From Mesodorylaimus sp. YZB2_4 (lineage: Eukaryota; Nematoda; Enoplea; Dorylaimida; Dorylaimidae), in contig JASANH010000457.1 in the NCBI GenBank assembly GCA_030248295.1, positions 1 through 64,000 on the forward strand: DNA of 64,000 bases, in the 5' to 3' direction. The notes beneath the pieces were generated by a model. That model saw nothing but the letters and a program-made list of their open reading frames with translations. It ran no database searches and was not told where the DNA came from. A program made the position numbers and the translations under genes. How positions within the stretch are numbered: position 1 is the first letter of the stretch; each line of letters opens with the position of its first letter. Positions 53,031 to 63,314 of this stretch are shown here, piece after piece.

Positions 53031-56000
53031 GATATCAGTCAGGCGATCACATCTCTTTTTCAATTTTATCCATTCAATTTCGGTTCGGATGTAGGGATAT
53101 TCGTAGCAATTGGTGGTTGTGGGTGCGATTGGTTGCGTACGGGTCAATAGCGCGTTTTCCTTGTACGAAGTACGAGTGATGTTGTACACGATGTTTAAGC
53201 AAATAAGACGACAGTGCTGGCAAATAAGACGACAATGTTGGCGGCACTACACATCTGAATGCGAGCCGCACATAGAGATCTTTGTGGATGCTCATTCAAA
53301 CAGTGGGTTTTTGCTCCCACTGACTATTCTATATTCATGGATATGATGAAGTGATGAAAGAGAACAATGGGCACGACATATATTTGCTCTCACTAACTGC
53401 ATGCTGAAATTTTTAGACAGGGCTTCTAAGAAATTCGATCCACAGACCGAAGACGTTGTGAAAGTTTATGCATCATTTTATAGCACATTGATGTGGAGGT
53501 TTGCACAAAAGGGCTAGTATCGTCAGCAACGAGTATCGTTCCTATCTCGGGATATCAGGAAAACTGTTCCAAAAATGCGCATCCAGCAATACTGTGAATG
53601 ATTTTCTCAAATTCTATAGCTAGTGGCTGAAACAACTGTCCACCTGTTTACGTACATTCAGTGTACCCCCCCTCCCAAAAAAACGGCGGTAAATTCAAAT
53701 TCTGCAATAGCACATTTAGAAACCTACCTAGCTAAGCAAATATCCAAGTGCTTTGCGACTTTTCTTATGCATTTTAAAGCAGGGATAATGTGAAACCCCG
53801 CCCGGTTATAAGTTTTCCGCGGAGTTGTAAAAGACTTATTCAAGTACCATGTGCTGACAAGTTTCAGCCCTTGCTAAAAGCAAACCCGGTTTTTTATTGC
53901 CATCAAGGTGAAATACGAGCATCAGTGGTATATCGGCCCATTCGCACGAAATTCTAGTGAAAATGACTCCATCAGGCTCCTCCTTGTCAGAAGACACAAA
54001 GGAGCATGAGCTTATGCGCAGCGCAAAGTGATGTGGCCTGCTGCGTGCGCGACTTTGTGAGGCGAAATATTGAAGAAATTTTGAACCATCGCTCAGTCAA
54101 TTATATCATCGATCATGAGGTTTTAAACACACTGATCAAGAGCATCGGGGGGATAAGGATATGACAACGCTGATTGCCAACGTATTCATCGCTGCGATAA
54201 TCTGATCTCGTTAGTCAGATACGTGCAAGTGTATTAGAATGTGAGCAACACTTCCTAATGGGAATATTTCTCATGATTGTTACTGAACTGGTCCACTATT
54301 TCAATCAGGTGAGTGGTTACCCATCTGAAGTACATAATGACAAAGTGATTTTTTATCTTTCCTCACTTTGCAATGCGAGAAGCAAAGGCATGTGCCCATT
54401 CCGACTGGGCCGCCATTACTTATCTTTCGCGCCAGTCAGACGGCCTCGATCGCACATCAGCACATCAGCTCGTCACTATGCTCAGCTGATATGAGATCCA
54501 TCAGTACCAAAGCAAGAGGCAGAAGTCAGCCACACCGTAGAGCACCGCCGTTGAAGCCGCCACCCATGTCGATCCATCAACTACATATATTGTGCTGGCG
54601 AGTCGATTGAAGCGATAATGCAAGATTATAAAACAGCGATTAATATGTGTTCTCTAAGGGTGTCCAATATGCGTACTAAATCTTAGTCGAGATGGTCACA
54701 CGGATAGAAAGACCAGTGCGAGAAAGTTGTAAGAAGGTCGCTAGCAGGTTATAGACCACAGGAAAGGATAGGTGTCGGGAATACAAAATGAGAGCTAGTG
54801 GTGATAGAGAGGGTTGGTCGGAAGCGCATCTATCGACAGTGTGTGGATGAGCAGGAAATGAAGGACGGTCGCTCTCTTGTTGGCTGACGCCTTTTTTATT
54901 TTTCATGGTATCCTGGTATTCTAACCGACGGAGATGGACATTAGCCCCAATTAAAAATAAAGGTTCAAGTCACATTTCCAGTAATAATAGGTCTGAAGTC
55001 TGATTGGGCCGCGCTATACTGCATGTATACTTTTTATTTGTCATGACCTCCGCGCAGAAATCCTTCGCAGCAGCATCGTAAAAAAATCATCCTAAATATC
55101 TAACGTTTTTAACAACCACATGCGATCTAATAAGAGCGACACCTTTTCAATAATTTCTTTCTTAACGAGAGATACCCCCATTATTTTGTGTTAGGTGACA
55201 TATGTTGCAGCGAAATTGCTATTTACACGACATCTTTTACTAGGGAAGTCGATGGAGCTACTCTATGCTTGTGTTTCGCGAGACCATATTGCGCAACATA
55301 TTCGTAGAGTGACAGTGAGTAATCGGACCATAGAGTAGTCTGCATGGATTCATTTGCCTTCTTCTTGCTGCATCCAACGAGTGCAGTGACAAGTATAGCG
55401 ATTTTTTTTTCTGATAGGACGTTCGATAACGCTCACAACACCACACTCGTTTCGTCCAGTGTTAGGCAAGGCTGTGATGGTTTTACCTTTCAGGCCGTCA
55501 ATTGCAACCAAGCGAAATGCACGGTTGAATATTATGGCGCCCGTTGTCACGTGTGTGCGCCCTTAGCATTGCACTCGCTTCCACTTTTCATTCTCAGTCA
55601 GTGGGTGCTATCGAATTTACGATGGCACTCGAAACAAAAAAAGAACGCGTGAATGACAGCGGCTAGTGCAAATTCGAATCTAAGCTGTGCTATTTGATAG
55701 CCAACGATTATGCATTTAATTGGTACCGTATAGCCTGCGAAACCTTCTGGAACTTAAATGCAGCATCTCAAAATCGGGAACACGAACCTGCATTAAAAAG
55801 CCGTACTGTACTGCTGAAAGGCAAAATAAAAGCTATGGAATCGCTTGAAACTATCGCTCTGTATGTCCTTTCCGCATTTTTTTAAAAAGGACACTAAGCA
55901 AAAATCTTGTGTGCTGTATGGTTACTTAGTTAGTACTCTTATCAAGATCGATACATGCTCTTACACTATAGGAGAGGCCAATAAAATATTGTCTGTTTTT

Positions 56001-57769
56001 TTTCCGACTGGCGAGTGAAACATGTTCAGCCAAAGTACAGCGGCGTATGAACTTTTAGCAACAACTTATTTTAACAGAGGCTTATTTCATTGACTCAAAA
56101 AATTATGCTGCTGAGGACTGAGTTAGCTTCATGATAATAAAAATACAGTATGTAAGTCTCTAAATATTTTTGACAACGAAGAAGCAACACTTCAAGGGGA
56201 CGAATTGGATTATCATGATGTCATGATTATTCGATTGCAAGGCAGTTGTTCCTTCGGGTCCATGGATTGTAATCATATTGAATGCAACCAGCGACCGAAG
56301 ACGCTGGCGCTTTGGTTGCGCTAATATCTCTGGCTGACCAGCTGAATAACTGACACGTGTGACTTGTACAATTTGATAGGTCTTGAATGAAGTTAAAGAA
56401 ATTCCTACTGGATAGTTCGGATCAAAAGATCTAGGCCAAATTTTTTGGATGGTGATTTTTTCGGTCGGATCGGATCCGGTCCAGTCCGAATGGGATTTTA
56501 CAGACTGTACTAGTTACGTAGGGAGTTCAAAAAGTTTGTAGCCTCGTGCCCTTGCACATGTAGATTGAAAACTACACTCGTGCCCTACGACATGCCCAGA
56601 CAACAAAACTCTGCCCAGAGTTGTTCGGACGGTAAAGCAACGGTTCGGTTTGCATGGTTCGGCTTCACACCAATTCTTGCTGTTCGAAGAGTAGGTTGGC
56701 AATGTTTGCTCACCGCCAAGGGACACTAGCACTAACCTTTCTATTAAACTACATAGACTAATCTAATCACCAACCTGCGCTGTTTTCTGGGGGTCGGCAC
56801 TCACAGGGATGCAGGAGAACTAATCTGCGCCTACAGCTCGAGTCCATGCTGCTACGAAGAAAGATAGGCTCGCTTATTGTATGAACAGTAGTAGGCATAC
56901 TGTAAATCATCATTTCCCAGCAGATAATTTTACTATAATTGCCGATCAGCTAATTCAGCACTTGGATCGGATCAGATTTGCCAACGATCCCCTCAGATCA
57001 GCGAATGGGTCGATTCTGGTCCTCGGCCGAACTATCTGCAGTGCCATGCCACTGCTTTGTTACGTTTGAAAATACTTCAGCCTGTACATTCAAGAATCAC
57101 AGGCGGACTCGGAAAGCATACGAGTCGAGTACAAGATACGCTCAAGCCGCATGCACCAAATGCGGCGAGGAACATTCTAAAACGAGGAAGCTATTCGCTA
57201 ACCCACTTTCGCCCACCCTCTGGTCCGGTTCTACCGCTGGATGGATATCGTTTGAAACTAATAATGCAACACGTAACATCTTTGAAATACAGCATATGTA
57301 GGCGACAAACCAAAAAACTGTTAGTTGCTCCAAAAAATGCAGGACAAAGGGAATTTAAAAAAAAGACAACTGTCACAGAAGTGCGTAAACACCAAAATAA
57401 AACCATTCACTGTCAGACGTCCACCAATTCAAACCGCATCGGTAATTTAAAAAGAATCAAACAAAGGGCCCCAAGCAAATGGACCCAAGATGCGAAAATG
57501 TGATTGGCCAATTCTGTCAAGAATAATGCGGCTAGAACTAAAATCAAAACAGTTTCGATAAAATACAGAAATGCACGTCCAATCTTAAAATGTACCTTGT
57601 ATAAACATGTTATGCCTGTTGATTCTGAACAAGTCCATGGTCATTTCGACGTGCACCAATTGCATGACAGCTGTTACGAGTCCGTGTGCAACACAGTATC
57701 GTATAAGTTTCTGAACCAGTTTTTGGATTTGGCGCGTTTCTGACAATTCCTCTCCAGACTTCAGCAGTG
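53031..57769. other. Gene-poor stretch, no supported gene
   Basis: About 4.7 kb with only short, unrecognised frames on either strand. Small items seen: TCATGATGTCATGAT near 56213-56227, GGATCGGATCCGG near 56468, and the mariner-type end at 56517-56546. Frames at 57057-57503 are Lys/Thr-rich and unrecognised. Confidence 0.5.
56517..56546. repeat. Orphan mariner-type terminal repeat
   Basis: CGTAGGGAGTTCAAAAAGTT followed by TGTAGCC. Same family as 44313-44342 and the mariner ends in the arms; no transposase beside it. Confidence 0.55.
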
Positions 57770-57772
57770 ATA

Positions 57773-57802
57773 AGGCTCTTGTATACTGCGTCAAGCGTCA
57801 AA
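57773..57802 (+). repeat. Left terminal inverted repeat (Harbinger)
   Basis: 30 bp, perfect reverse complement of 63233-63262. It is followed at once by the palindrome-like TTTTTGACGCCGGCC. Confidence 0.9.
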
Positions 57803-58047
57803 TTTTTGACGCCGGCCAAAAAACCGTCGGCGTAAAATGGAATTATCACGTGACCCCGGTGTGTTGCTCTCTAGGCATACTGTAGCTGGCCAAAAAAACG
57901 AACGAAAAATTCCTCCAGTTATCGTTATTTATTAGACTCTCTTTTTCGGTTCTTTTGATAAAGGAGTGACAAGCTACGTGAGGCCAGTGCTGGAAACATT
58001 GTTCATACACATTATAATTTGGTATCGTTTTTTGCAGTGGTAAAGAA

Positions 58048-59082
58048 ATGCGCCCTGAAACCGAATGGAACCGACGCCGAGGAAAATTTACAAAAGCGAT
58101 ATTGGCATTCAATTTTTTTGTAACTACAGCCATCACTCTGGCCGCGGCGATCAGAAACCGGCGTCATCAGTTGAAGAATTCAAGAGTCCGTAAATGTTAC
58201 GTGCGACCAATAAATCGCTGTCGCGCGATTCGCAGCGAGTACCACGTGTTGGTGGATGATTTCTACGATTTCGACGACAGGCAAGGTCATCAAGAGTATT
58301 TCAGAGTGGGTTTCGAACGCCTCAAAGATTTATTTCATCGTGTTCAACATAAGCTGTTGCATTCAAACACTCATGCGTTACCACTTCCTGCAGAGTTACG
58401 ATTTTCTCTGGCGATCAAGATATTAGCTAGTGGCGATTCTATTTTGAATACCGCATTGGCGTATAGAATCGGGGATAGAACAGCGTATAATATTTTGTAT
58501 GAAGTATGTGATGCGCTGTGGTCAGTTCTACAACCGGAATTTCTCGCCATGCCGACGGAAGAAGAGTGGCGTGGAATTGCGGATACGTATTGGAGAAATT
58601 GGAATTTTCCATTATGCCTCGGAGCCGTCGATGGCAAGCACATTGTCATCAAAAAACCACCCGAAGCCGGTAGCGCCTACTACAATTACAAATTAGATCA
58701 TTCGATTGGTCTTTTGGCGGTCGCCGATGGAGATTATTGCTTTTCCTTCGTTGACATCGGCCAGTATGGAAGATTTTCAGATGGCGGCGTGTTCCGGAAC
58801 ACCACATTTGGTCAGGCCATCAGGGACACTTTCGGTAACACGCTCAAAATACCCAGACCGACCATTCTTCCAGGCTCTGACGTCCTATGCCCGTACGTAT
58901 TCGTCGCTGATGCTGCTTTTCCGATTGGCCCAAACATGCTAAAACCATATGGCGGTCAGTTTCGTGAACTAAAAGAACGTCTGTTTGATTATCGCCTGAG
59001 CCGAGCTCGTAGAACTGTTGAAAATAGCTTTGGGATTTTGGCCTGCAGGTGGAGGATCTGCAGAAACCCCTTTACTGCTGCC
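58048..59082 (+). pseudogene. Harbinger transposase, N-terminal and catalytic part
   Basis: 345 codons up to the MULE insertion. A basic N-terminal part is followed by a helical DNA-binding region (LPLPAELRFSLAIKILASG, RTAYNILYEVCDALW) and the DDE nuclease: Asp195 (GAVDGKH), Asp288 (YVFVADAAF) and Glu325 (RRTVENSFG), with the family block DIGQYGRFSDGGVF at 236-249. All catalytic residues are present and no stop is seen before the break. An acceptor-like TTTTTTGCAG lies 11 nt before the ATG. The enzyme would cut and move the element. After 59082 the open frame reads into MULE sequence and ends at 59190, so the normal C-terminus is lost. Confidence 0.88.
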
Positions 59083-59088
59083 GGTATC

Positions 59089-59150
59089 CGGGCAATTCTT
59101 CGCGGGGCAATTGTTCGCCTGGGTCTATTGTTCGCCTGCTCATTTTGGGT
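59089..59150. repeat. Left subterminal repeats of the MULE
   Basis: Units of GGCAATT(C/G)TTCGC(C/G) at 59091-59116 and a TATTGTTCGCC unit near 59128 mirror the array at 60815-60905, as expected for transposase-binding repeats. Confidence 0.7.
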
Positions 59151-59338
59151 CAGTGGGAGAAAGTTATTTCGTGACCTTTATCATATATAAACTGCCTTTT
59201 GCAAGACAGTGCCATCATTCCTCTCATACCTGTCTGTGCTCGTATCTTGGGTTTTGAAATCATGGCTTTGGAATTCGTTTTCAGTGAAAAGGGAAACCTA
59301 AACTAGCCGAAAACGGTTTCTTATATGTCAAAGATAAG

Positions 59339-60658
59339 GTGAACAAGGATGGAATCACGTTTTGGAAATGCGAGAAGTTCAAGTCGAGCTGCACAGGTCG
59401 TGTTCATACTGTAGAAGAGAAGATCGTCAAAAGAATTGGCGACCATAATCATGCCCCTGATGCTGCCAAAGTCACAGCTACAAAAGTGGTGAATCTTATC
59501 AAGGATCGAGCGGTAACTTCGAGGGACAATGGGCATCAGATCGTTGCTGGAGCATCTGTCGGGATATCAAAATCGGTTGCTGCGAAGCTGCCACCCACAG
59601 AATCCATCAAGCGTACAATTCGCAAGGTTCGTCGTGCAGTCGATCCACCGCCGCCACAGCCTAAGTCGAGAGAAGAGATTGTGTTGCATGAGCGCTACAC
59701 GACAATTGGCGATGGTGAAAAATTCTTGCTTTACGATAGTGGAGCCAAAAGAAATCGCATACTAATTTTTGGCAAGCGTCGAAATCTGCAACTTCTAGAC
59801 CAGTCCGATCATTGGTGCATGGATGGCACCTTTAAGTCATCGCCACCACTCTTTGAACAACTCTACACCATTCATGGCATTTACCGCCACGACGTCACGC
59901 CAGCCTTATTCGCGCTGTTACCAGATAAGAGCGAGAACACTTATCTGCGCCTTTTCCCTCAACTGGAATCTATTCAGCCGAATCTACCGCCTCGTTCCAT
60001 TCTTACTGATTTTGAAATGGCGGCTCTCAATGCGATTGAGGAAACGTTTCCGAATGCATCACGTCGTGGCTGCTTTTATCACTTCACGCAAGCGGTCTGG
60101 AGGCATATTCAGAATTCTGGTCTTCAGCAACGATATGGCGACGACGATGAATTCGCCTTGAAAATGCGTATGTTGTCGGCGCTGGCTTACGTTCCTCCCG
60201 AACAAGTCGTAGATTCATTCGATTCACTCGTCGATTTAATCGAGTACCCTGCCGAGGCACAACCCGTCATCGATTATTTTGAAGATGTTTGGATAGGACG
60301 TCCACAGCGAAGAAACCGTCGACGTCCTCCATTATTTGCACATCAAATCTGGAGCTGTTACAACTCCGTGCTGGATGGACTCCCTAAAACCAACAACTCT
60401 GTGGAAGGATGGAACAACGGCTTTTCAAAGTTAATCGGCCATCACAGTCCAGATATTTGGAAATTTATCGACGGCCTAAAAATTGAGCAGAGTCGTAATG
60501 AAATGAAGATAAAACAAGCTATCGCTGGTCAACAATTGCCACCAGGAAAAAAGAAATATCGTGACTGCGCCGAGAGAATCGCCAGAATTGTTGCAAAGTA
60601 TGGAGAAATTGATCTTGTTGACTATGTGCGTGGTCTCGCCCACAATATCAGATACTGA
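59339..60658 (+). CDS. MULE transposase with FLYWCH zinc finger
   Basis: 439 codons from the first in-frame ATG. The N-terminus is a FLYWCH-type zinc finger (W.C..F...C.G, then GDHNHAPD at about 38-45). The MULE catalytic domain has a first Asp in HWCMDGTFK, a second in ILTDFEMAALNAI, the C..H pair in RGCFYHF, and a Glu in NNSVEGWNNGF. The C-terminal part is charged and ends at TGA. No stop or shift lies inside this frame. The natural start is probably earlier: MALEFVFS at 59260 followed by KPKLAENGFLYVKD reads like the family's N-terminus but needs a frame change in the A run near 59284, so this copy may lack a complete finger. Confidence 0.85.
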   Translation: MNKDGITFWKCEKFKSSCTGRVHTVEEKIVKRIGDHNHAPDAAKVTATKVVNLIKDRAVTSRDNGHQIVAGASVGISKSVAAKLPPTESIKRTIRKVRRAVDPPPPQPKSREEIVLHERYTTIGDGEKFLLYDSGAKRNRILIFGKRRNLQLLDQSDHWCMDGTFKSSPPLFEQLYTIHGIYRHDVTPALFALLPDKSENTYLRLFPQLESIQPNLPPRSILTDFEMAALNAIEETFPNASRRGCFYHFTQAVWRHIQNSGLQQRYGDDDEFALKMRMLSALAYVPPEQVVDSFDSLVDLIEYPAEAQPVIDYFEDVWIGRPQRRNRRRPPLFAHQIWSCYNSVLDGLPKTNNSVEGWNNGFSKLIGHHSPDIWKFIDGLKIEQSRNEMKIKQAIAGQQLPPGKKKYRDCAERIARIVAKYGEIDLVDYVRGLAHNIRY

Positions 60659-60814
60659 GCTTCTTATGTCCATAACTTGCTTTTTCTTTGGCTGACATGA
60701 TCTGTGTTTTTGCCATGTTTTCAGTTTAAATGATCTGGTCTTCTGTCGACAATATAAGTGAACTTGTTTGTTGGCTTTTTCTTGCATAAATAGGACACTT
60801 ACAAAATTACTCAG

Positions 60815-60905
60815 CGAACAATAGCCCGGCGAACAATTTCCTGGCGAACAATTGTCCGCGAACAATTGCCCGGCGAACAATCGCCTGGCGAACAATTGCC
60901 CGTGA
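60815..60905. repeat. Right subterminal tandem repeats of the MULE
   Basis: About five copies of a 13-15 bp unit (CGAACAATTGCCCGG / CGAACAATTTCCTGG) are arrayed directly inside the right end, in inverse orientation to those at the left end. Confidence 0.8.
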
Positions 60906-60917
60906 TCCGCTGCTGCC

Positions 60918-61246
60918 CAGGTAACGCCGCGCGAATAGTCAAGGCGACCATAGTCTTGCATAATTTTTTGAGGAAGTCGGAAATGGAATCATCCTCGTGC
61001 AACAGTACTTATATGCCGTCCTTTATGATCGATCATGTTGACGACGAAAGCGGAGACATTCGTCTTGTGCAATGGCGAAGTGATCTGTCATCTAATGCTG
61101 GTGCGTTGGAGAATCTTCCACGGGATGCTGGGCGAAGTGCTATGGGAACCGAAGTGCGTAAACGTATAACAGACTATTTTTTAACAGAAGAAGGAAGTGT
61201 GCCTTGGCAATATTCGAAGTTTCCATCATTATATGAACACGTATAA
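60918..61246 (+). pseudogene. Harbinger transposase, C-terminal part
   Basis: Beyond the MULE the plus strand gives RIVKATIVLHNFLRKSE, VQWRSD, EVRKRITDYFLTEEGSVPWQ and a stop at 61246. These are the usual closing blocks of Harbinger transposases (A..LHNFL, the R..L..YF.....WQ end). If the MULE and one CTGCTGCC were absent, the two parts would meet with the frame off by one, so a separate small indel exists or the join lies at a lost splice site. Confidence 0.8.
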
Positions 61247-61249
61247 TTG

Positions 61250-62425
61250 CGCTATTTGCATTCAAACGATATCTTGTGCAAATGTCATAGTTGTGTCTCG
61301 CTGAAATAGTGGAAGTGGAAGCCTACCCACAGTAATAGTCTTAAGGCAAGTATGGGCAAGGGGGGAGGTAGGAAGGGAATAAACCCCCCCCCCCCCTGTT
61401 GGGCTGGCCAGGACACTAAACGCTTCCTCTCAAACCCGCCCCCAACCTCAGGTCTAGGAGGAAAAAAGAAAAGGAAGGAAGCAAAAGCGATCTAATTGTA
61501 TGTGGGCTGGACCAAGACCTGGCCTGACTGACCAAGCCCTGGCCTCCAAGCACAGGCCAAGTGTCCATCCATTCTACAGTACTGTATGTTAACAGTCATA
61601 CAACTAACTCACTCGACTCGACCCTAACCTGACCTGGCCTGACCTGTCTCACACGCAATCAGATCTGGCTCGACTTTGTCATAGCACAGGAAAGCCAGCC
61701 TAGCCTGGCCTGGGCTAGTCCCGCTTCTTTCTTCTCACTGTCAGTAAGTATATACTCACAAGCTTGACTCACCAAGTTCCTAGCCTGAGCTCAACCGGAC
61801 AGCCAGCAGCCAAGTCCTGCTTGCTATTCTCGCAATCATTCAAACACATCTTGGAAGGGCATTCACGTCAAGGAAACACTGAAGGATATAAAATTTTAAG
61901 CATAGCTTCCGTAACAGGAAAATGCGTAAAAGGCGCATTGTAAAGCAGTAATTTCTAAAAGTTTCGCCTCCGGGGGGGGGGGGGGGATGTGCCCCCGCCC
62001 CGCACCCCACCCCTCCGCTTCGCGCCCTGGCTGCTGTGCGACCAGCGTTTATCTTGGCCATCTCTCCTACCTCCTAAAACCCCCCTAACCCAGCCGACCT
62101 TGCCCATGCTTGCTGAAGGGTGCAACAGCTACAGCAAAACATAGCACCCCCCAAGGACACCCAAAGCCCAGCAAACCCCAAGGGAGCCATTATCTGTAAA
62201 ACAGGAAGAGCTAACCCAGGCTTAATGATAGTTCAAGTTTTCGTGTTCTCATTGATTACAGACTTTGCTAAAAGTTTCTCTGCCTGTCAAGTTGCGGCGT
62301 TAACCGATGACTTAAATCCCCGCATGTTTACCATTGCTTTCGACACACCAGTATTCTTCAGTCACAGAAAAGTTTTTCGGATCGCATTTCCAGCTCTTAC
62401 TAACCATCCCCTTTCACTAACCCTG
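61250..62425. other. Low-complexity stretch inside the Harbinger element
   Basis: Contains runs of 13 C (61384-61396) and 14 G (61973-61986), and CTGGCCTGAC/CTCGACTCGAC-type simple repeats at 61510-61700. No gene is recognised. Confidence 0.55.
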
Positions 62426-62429
62426 AAAG

Positions 62430-62900
62430 TCACTGTCCTGGGCGCGCGTCATCATCGTCAATTTCCTTTTGCAATATATCATCCACAGCTGCTCTAATCG
62501 CAAAACGGAGACGTCGTTGCTTGATAGGCGGAAATGACAATAACTCAATTGCTATCATTTCGCCTAAACACATTCAGTGTGTTAGCAATTCAAGAAACAG
62601 TGCCAAAAGCGTGTTAGGATCGCGAGTGGTAGCAGAGCCAAGGGAAACATTCTGGTCGATATCCAAGAAATTGGCCATCTTTGCGCAGGCAACAGTAAGG
62701 TTATCAGTTAATTGTTTAGGCAGAACGTCCATTTCCAAGGCATTCTTTTTACTTGAGCGAGATGTAAAAGGAAATGAGACAGCGGACATCGTATCAGTTT
62801 CGACCCCGTGTTCCGCACTGTTGCTTTGCTTTTGCCAATTTGAAGAAGCGCTGCAAGTATACCACAGTGCTTCCACCACAGCATACAACAGTGCTGACAC
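62430..62900 (-). pseudogene. BESS-like partner gene of the Harbinger element
   Basis: One minus-strand frame runs from about 62900 to a stop at 62430-62432, interrupted only by TGA at about 62572-62574. Past that TGA, the stretch MIAIELLSFPPIKQRRLRFA followed by IRAAVDDIL resembles the BESS motif at the C-terminus of MADF-BESS proteins. Harbinger elements usually carry a second gene for a Myb/MADF-like DNA-binding protein that helps the transposase, so position and orientation at the far end fit. The MADF part is not clearly visible; a possible acceptor (TTGTTTTTCAG) lies near 62962. Identity is by pattern and context. Confidence 0.4.
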
Positions 62901-63086
62901 AATGGAAAAACAGATCTGAAAACAATGCCTTTAGCAAATATTCTAACCAAAGCCAGGTCACTGAAAAACAATACCTAACTGCTTTATTCGATTTCCGATA
63001 ACGTGACGCCAAAAGAATTATGATTAGATCGACGAAATTCGTTCAATTATAATTTTTTCAACAATATTTAACGCCTTGACTTCGAG

Positions 63087-63143
63087 TTGACGCCGGGCGT
63101 CAAATGGAAAGACCAGAAATTCCATTTGACGCCCGGCGTCAAA
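63087..63143. repeat. Nested palindrome near the Harbinger right end
   Basis: TTGACGCCGGGCGTCAA (63087-63103) is itself nearly palindromic. With the following ATGGAA it forms a 23 bp arm matched exactly in reverse complement at 63120-63142, with a 10 nt loop. A related TTTGACGCCG word lies near 63163 and TTTTTGACGCCGGCC near the left end. Confidence 0.75.
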
Positions 63144-63232
63144 ATAAAAACGGGAATGGTCTTTTGACGCCGACAGATGTATACTTTTCTTACTGTAAGC
63201 GTCGTTTTGCAAAATGGTCCTGGCTGTGCGAT

Positions 63233-63262
63233 TTTGACGCTTGACGCAGTATACAAGAGCCT
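63233..63262 (-). repeat. Right terminal inverted repeat (Harbinger)
   Basis: 30 bp, perfect partner of 57773-57802, followed by ATA. Confidence 0.9.
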
Positions 63263-63314
63263 ATATAGTTCTTGCCTCAAGGGACCTAGGTCATCCGCAT
63301 AAACCATTAGATGC

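Larger units (their letters stand above)
59083..60909 (+). mobile_element. FLYWCH-MULE nested in the Harbinger transposase
   Basis: The element is bordered by the 8 bp duplication CTGCTGCC (59075-59082 and 60910-60917), which splits the Harbinger transposase. Its ends are imperfect inverted repeats (GGTATCCGGGCAATT... and, reversed, GATCACGGGCAATTG...), continued inward by tandem GGGCAATTGTTCGCC-type units and a TATTGTTCGC...ATTTTG block on both sides. It encodes one large transposase. The duplication size and protein fit a Mutator-like element. Confidence 0.88.
57773..63262 (+). mobile_element. PIF/Harbinger-like transposon, 5.5 kb
   Basis: The two ends (57773-57802 and 63233-63262) are perfect 30 bp inverted repeats beginning AGGCTCTTGTATACTGCGTC. 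They are flanked by ATA at 57770-57772 and 63263-63265, a 3 bp duplication as made by PIF/Harbinger elements. Inside lie a Harbinger DDE transposase on the plus strand (58048-59082 continued at 60918-61246), interrupted by a 1.8 kb FLYWCH-MULE (59083-60909), and on the minus strand near the right end a small gene with a BESS-like motif. Subterminal TTGACGCC-type palindromes occur at both ends. Without the MULE the element would be about 3.7 kb, normal for the family. Confidence 0.88.

Noticed and set aside
57057-57503. 148-codon frame before the Harbinger element
   Set aside because: Lys/Thr-rich low-complexity translation, overlapping frames on both strands, no domain.
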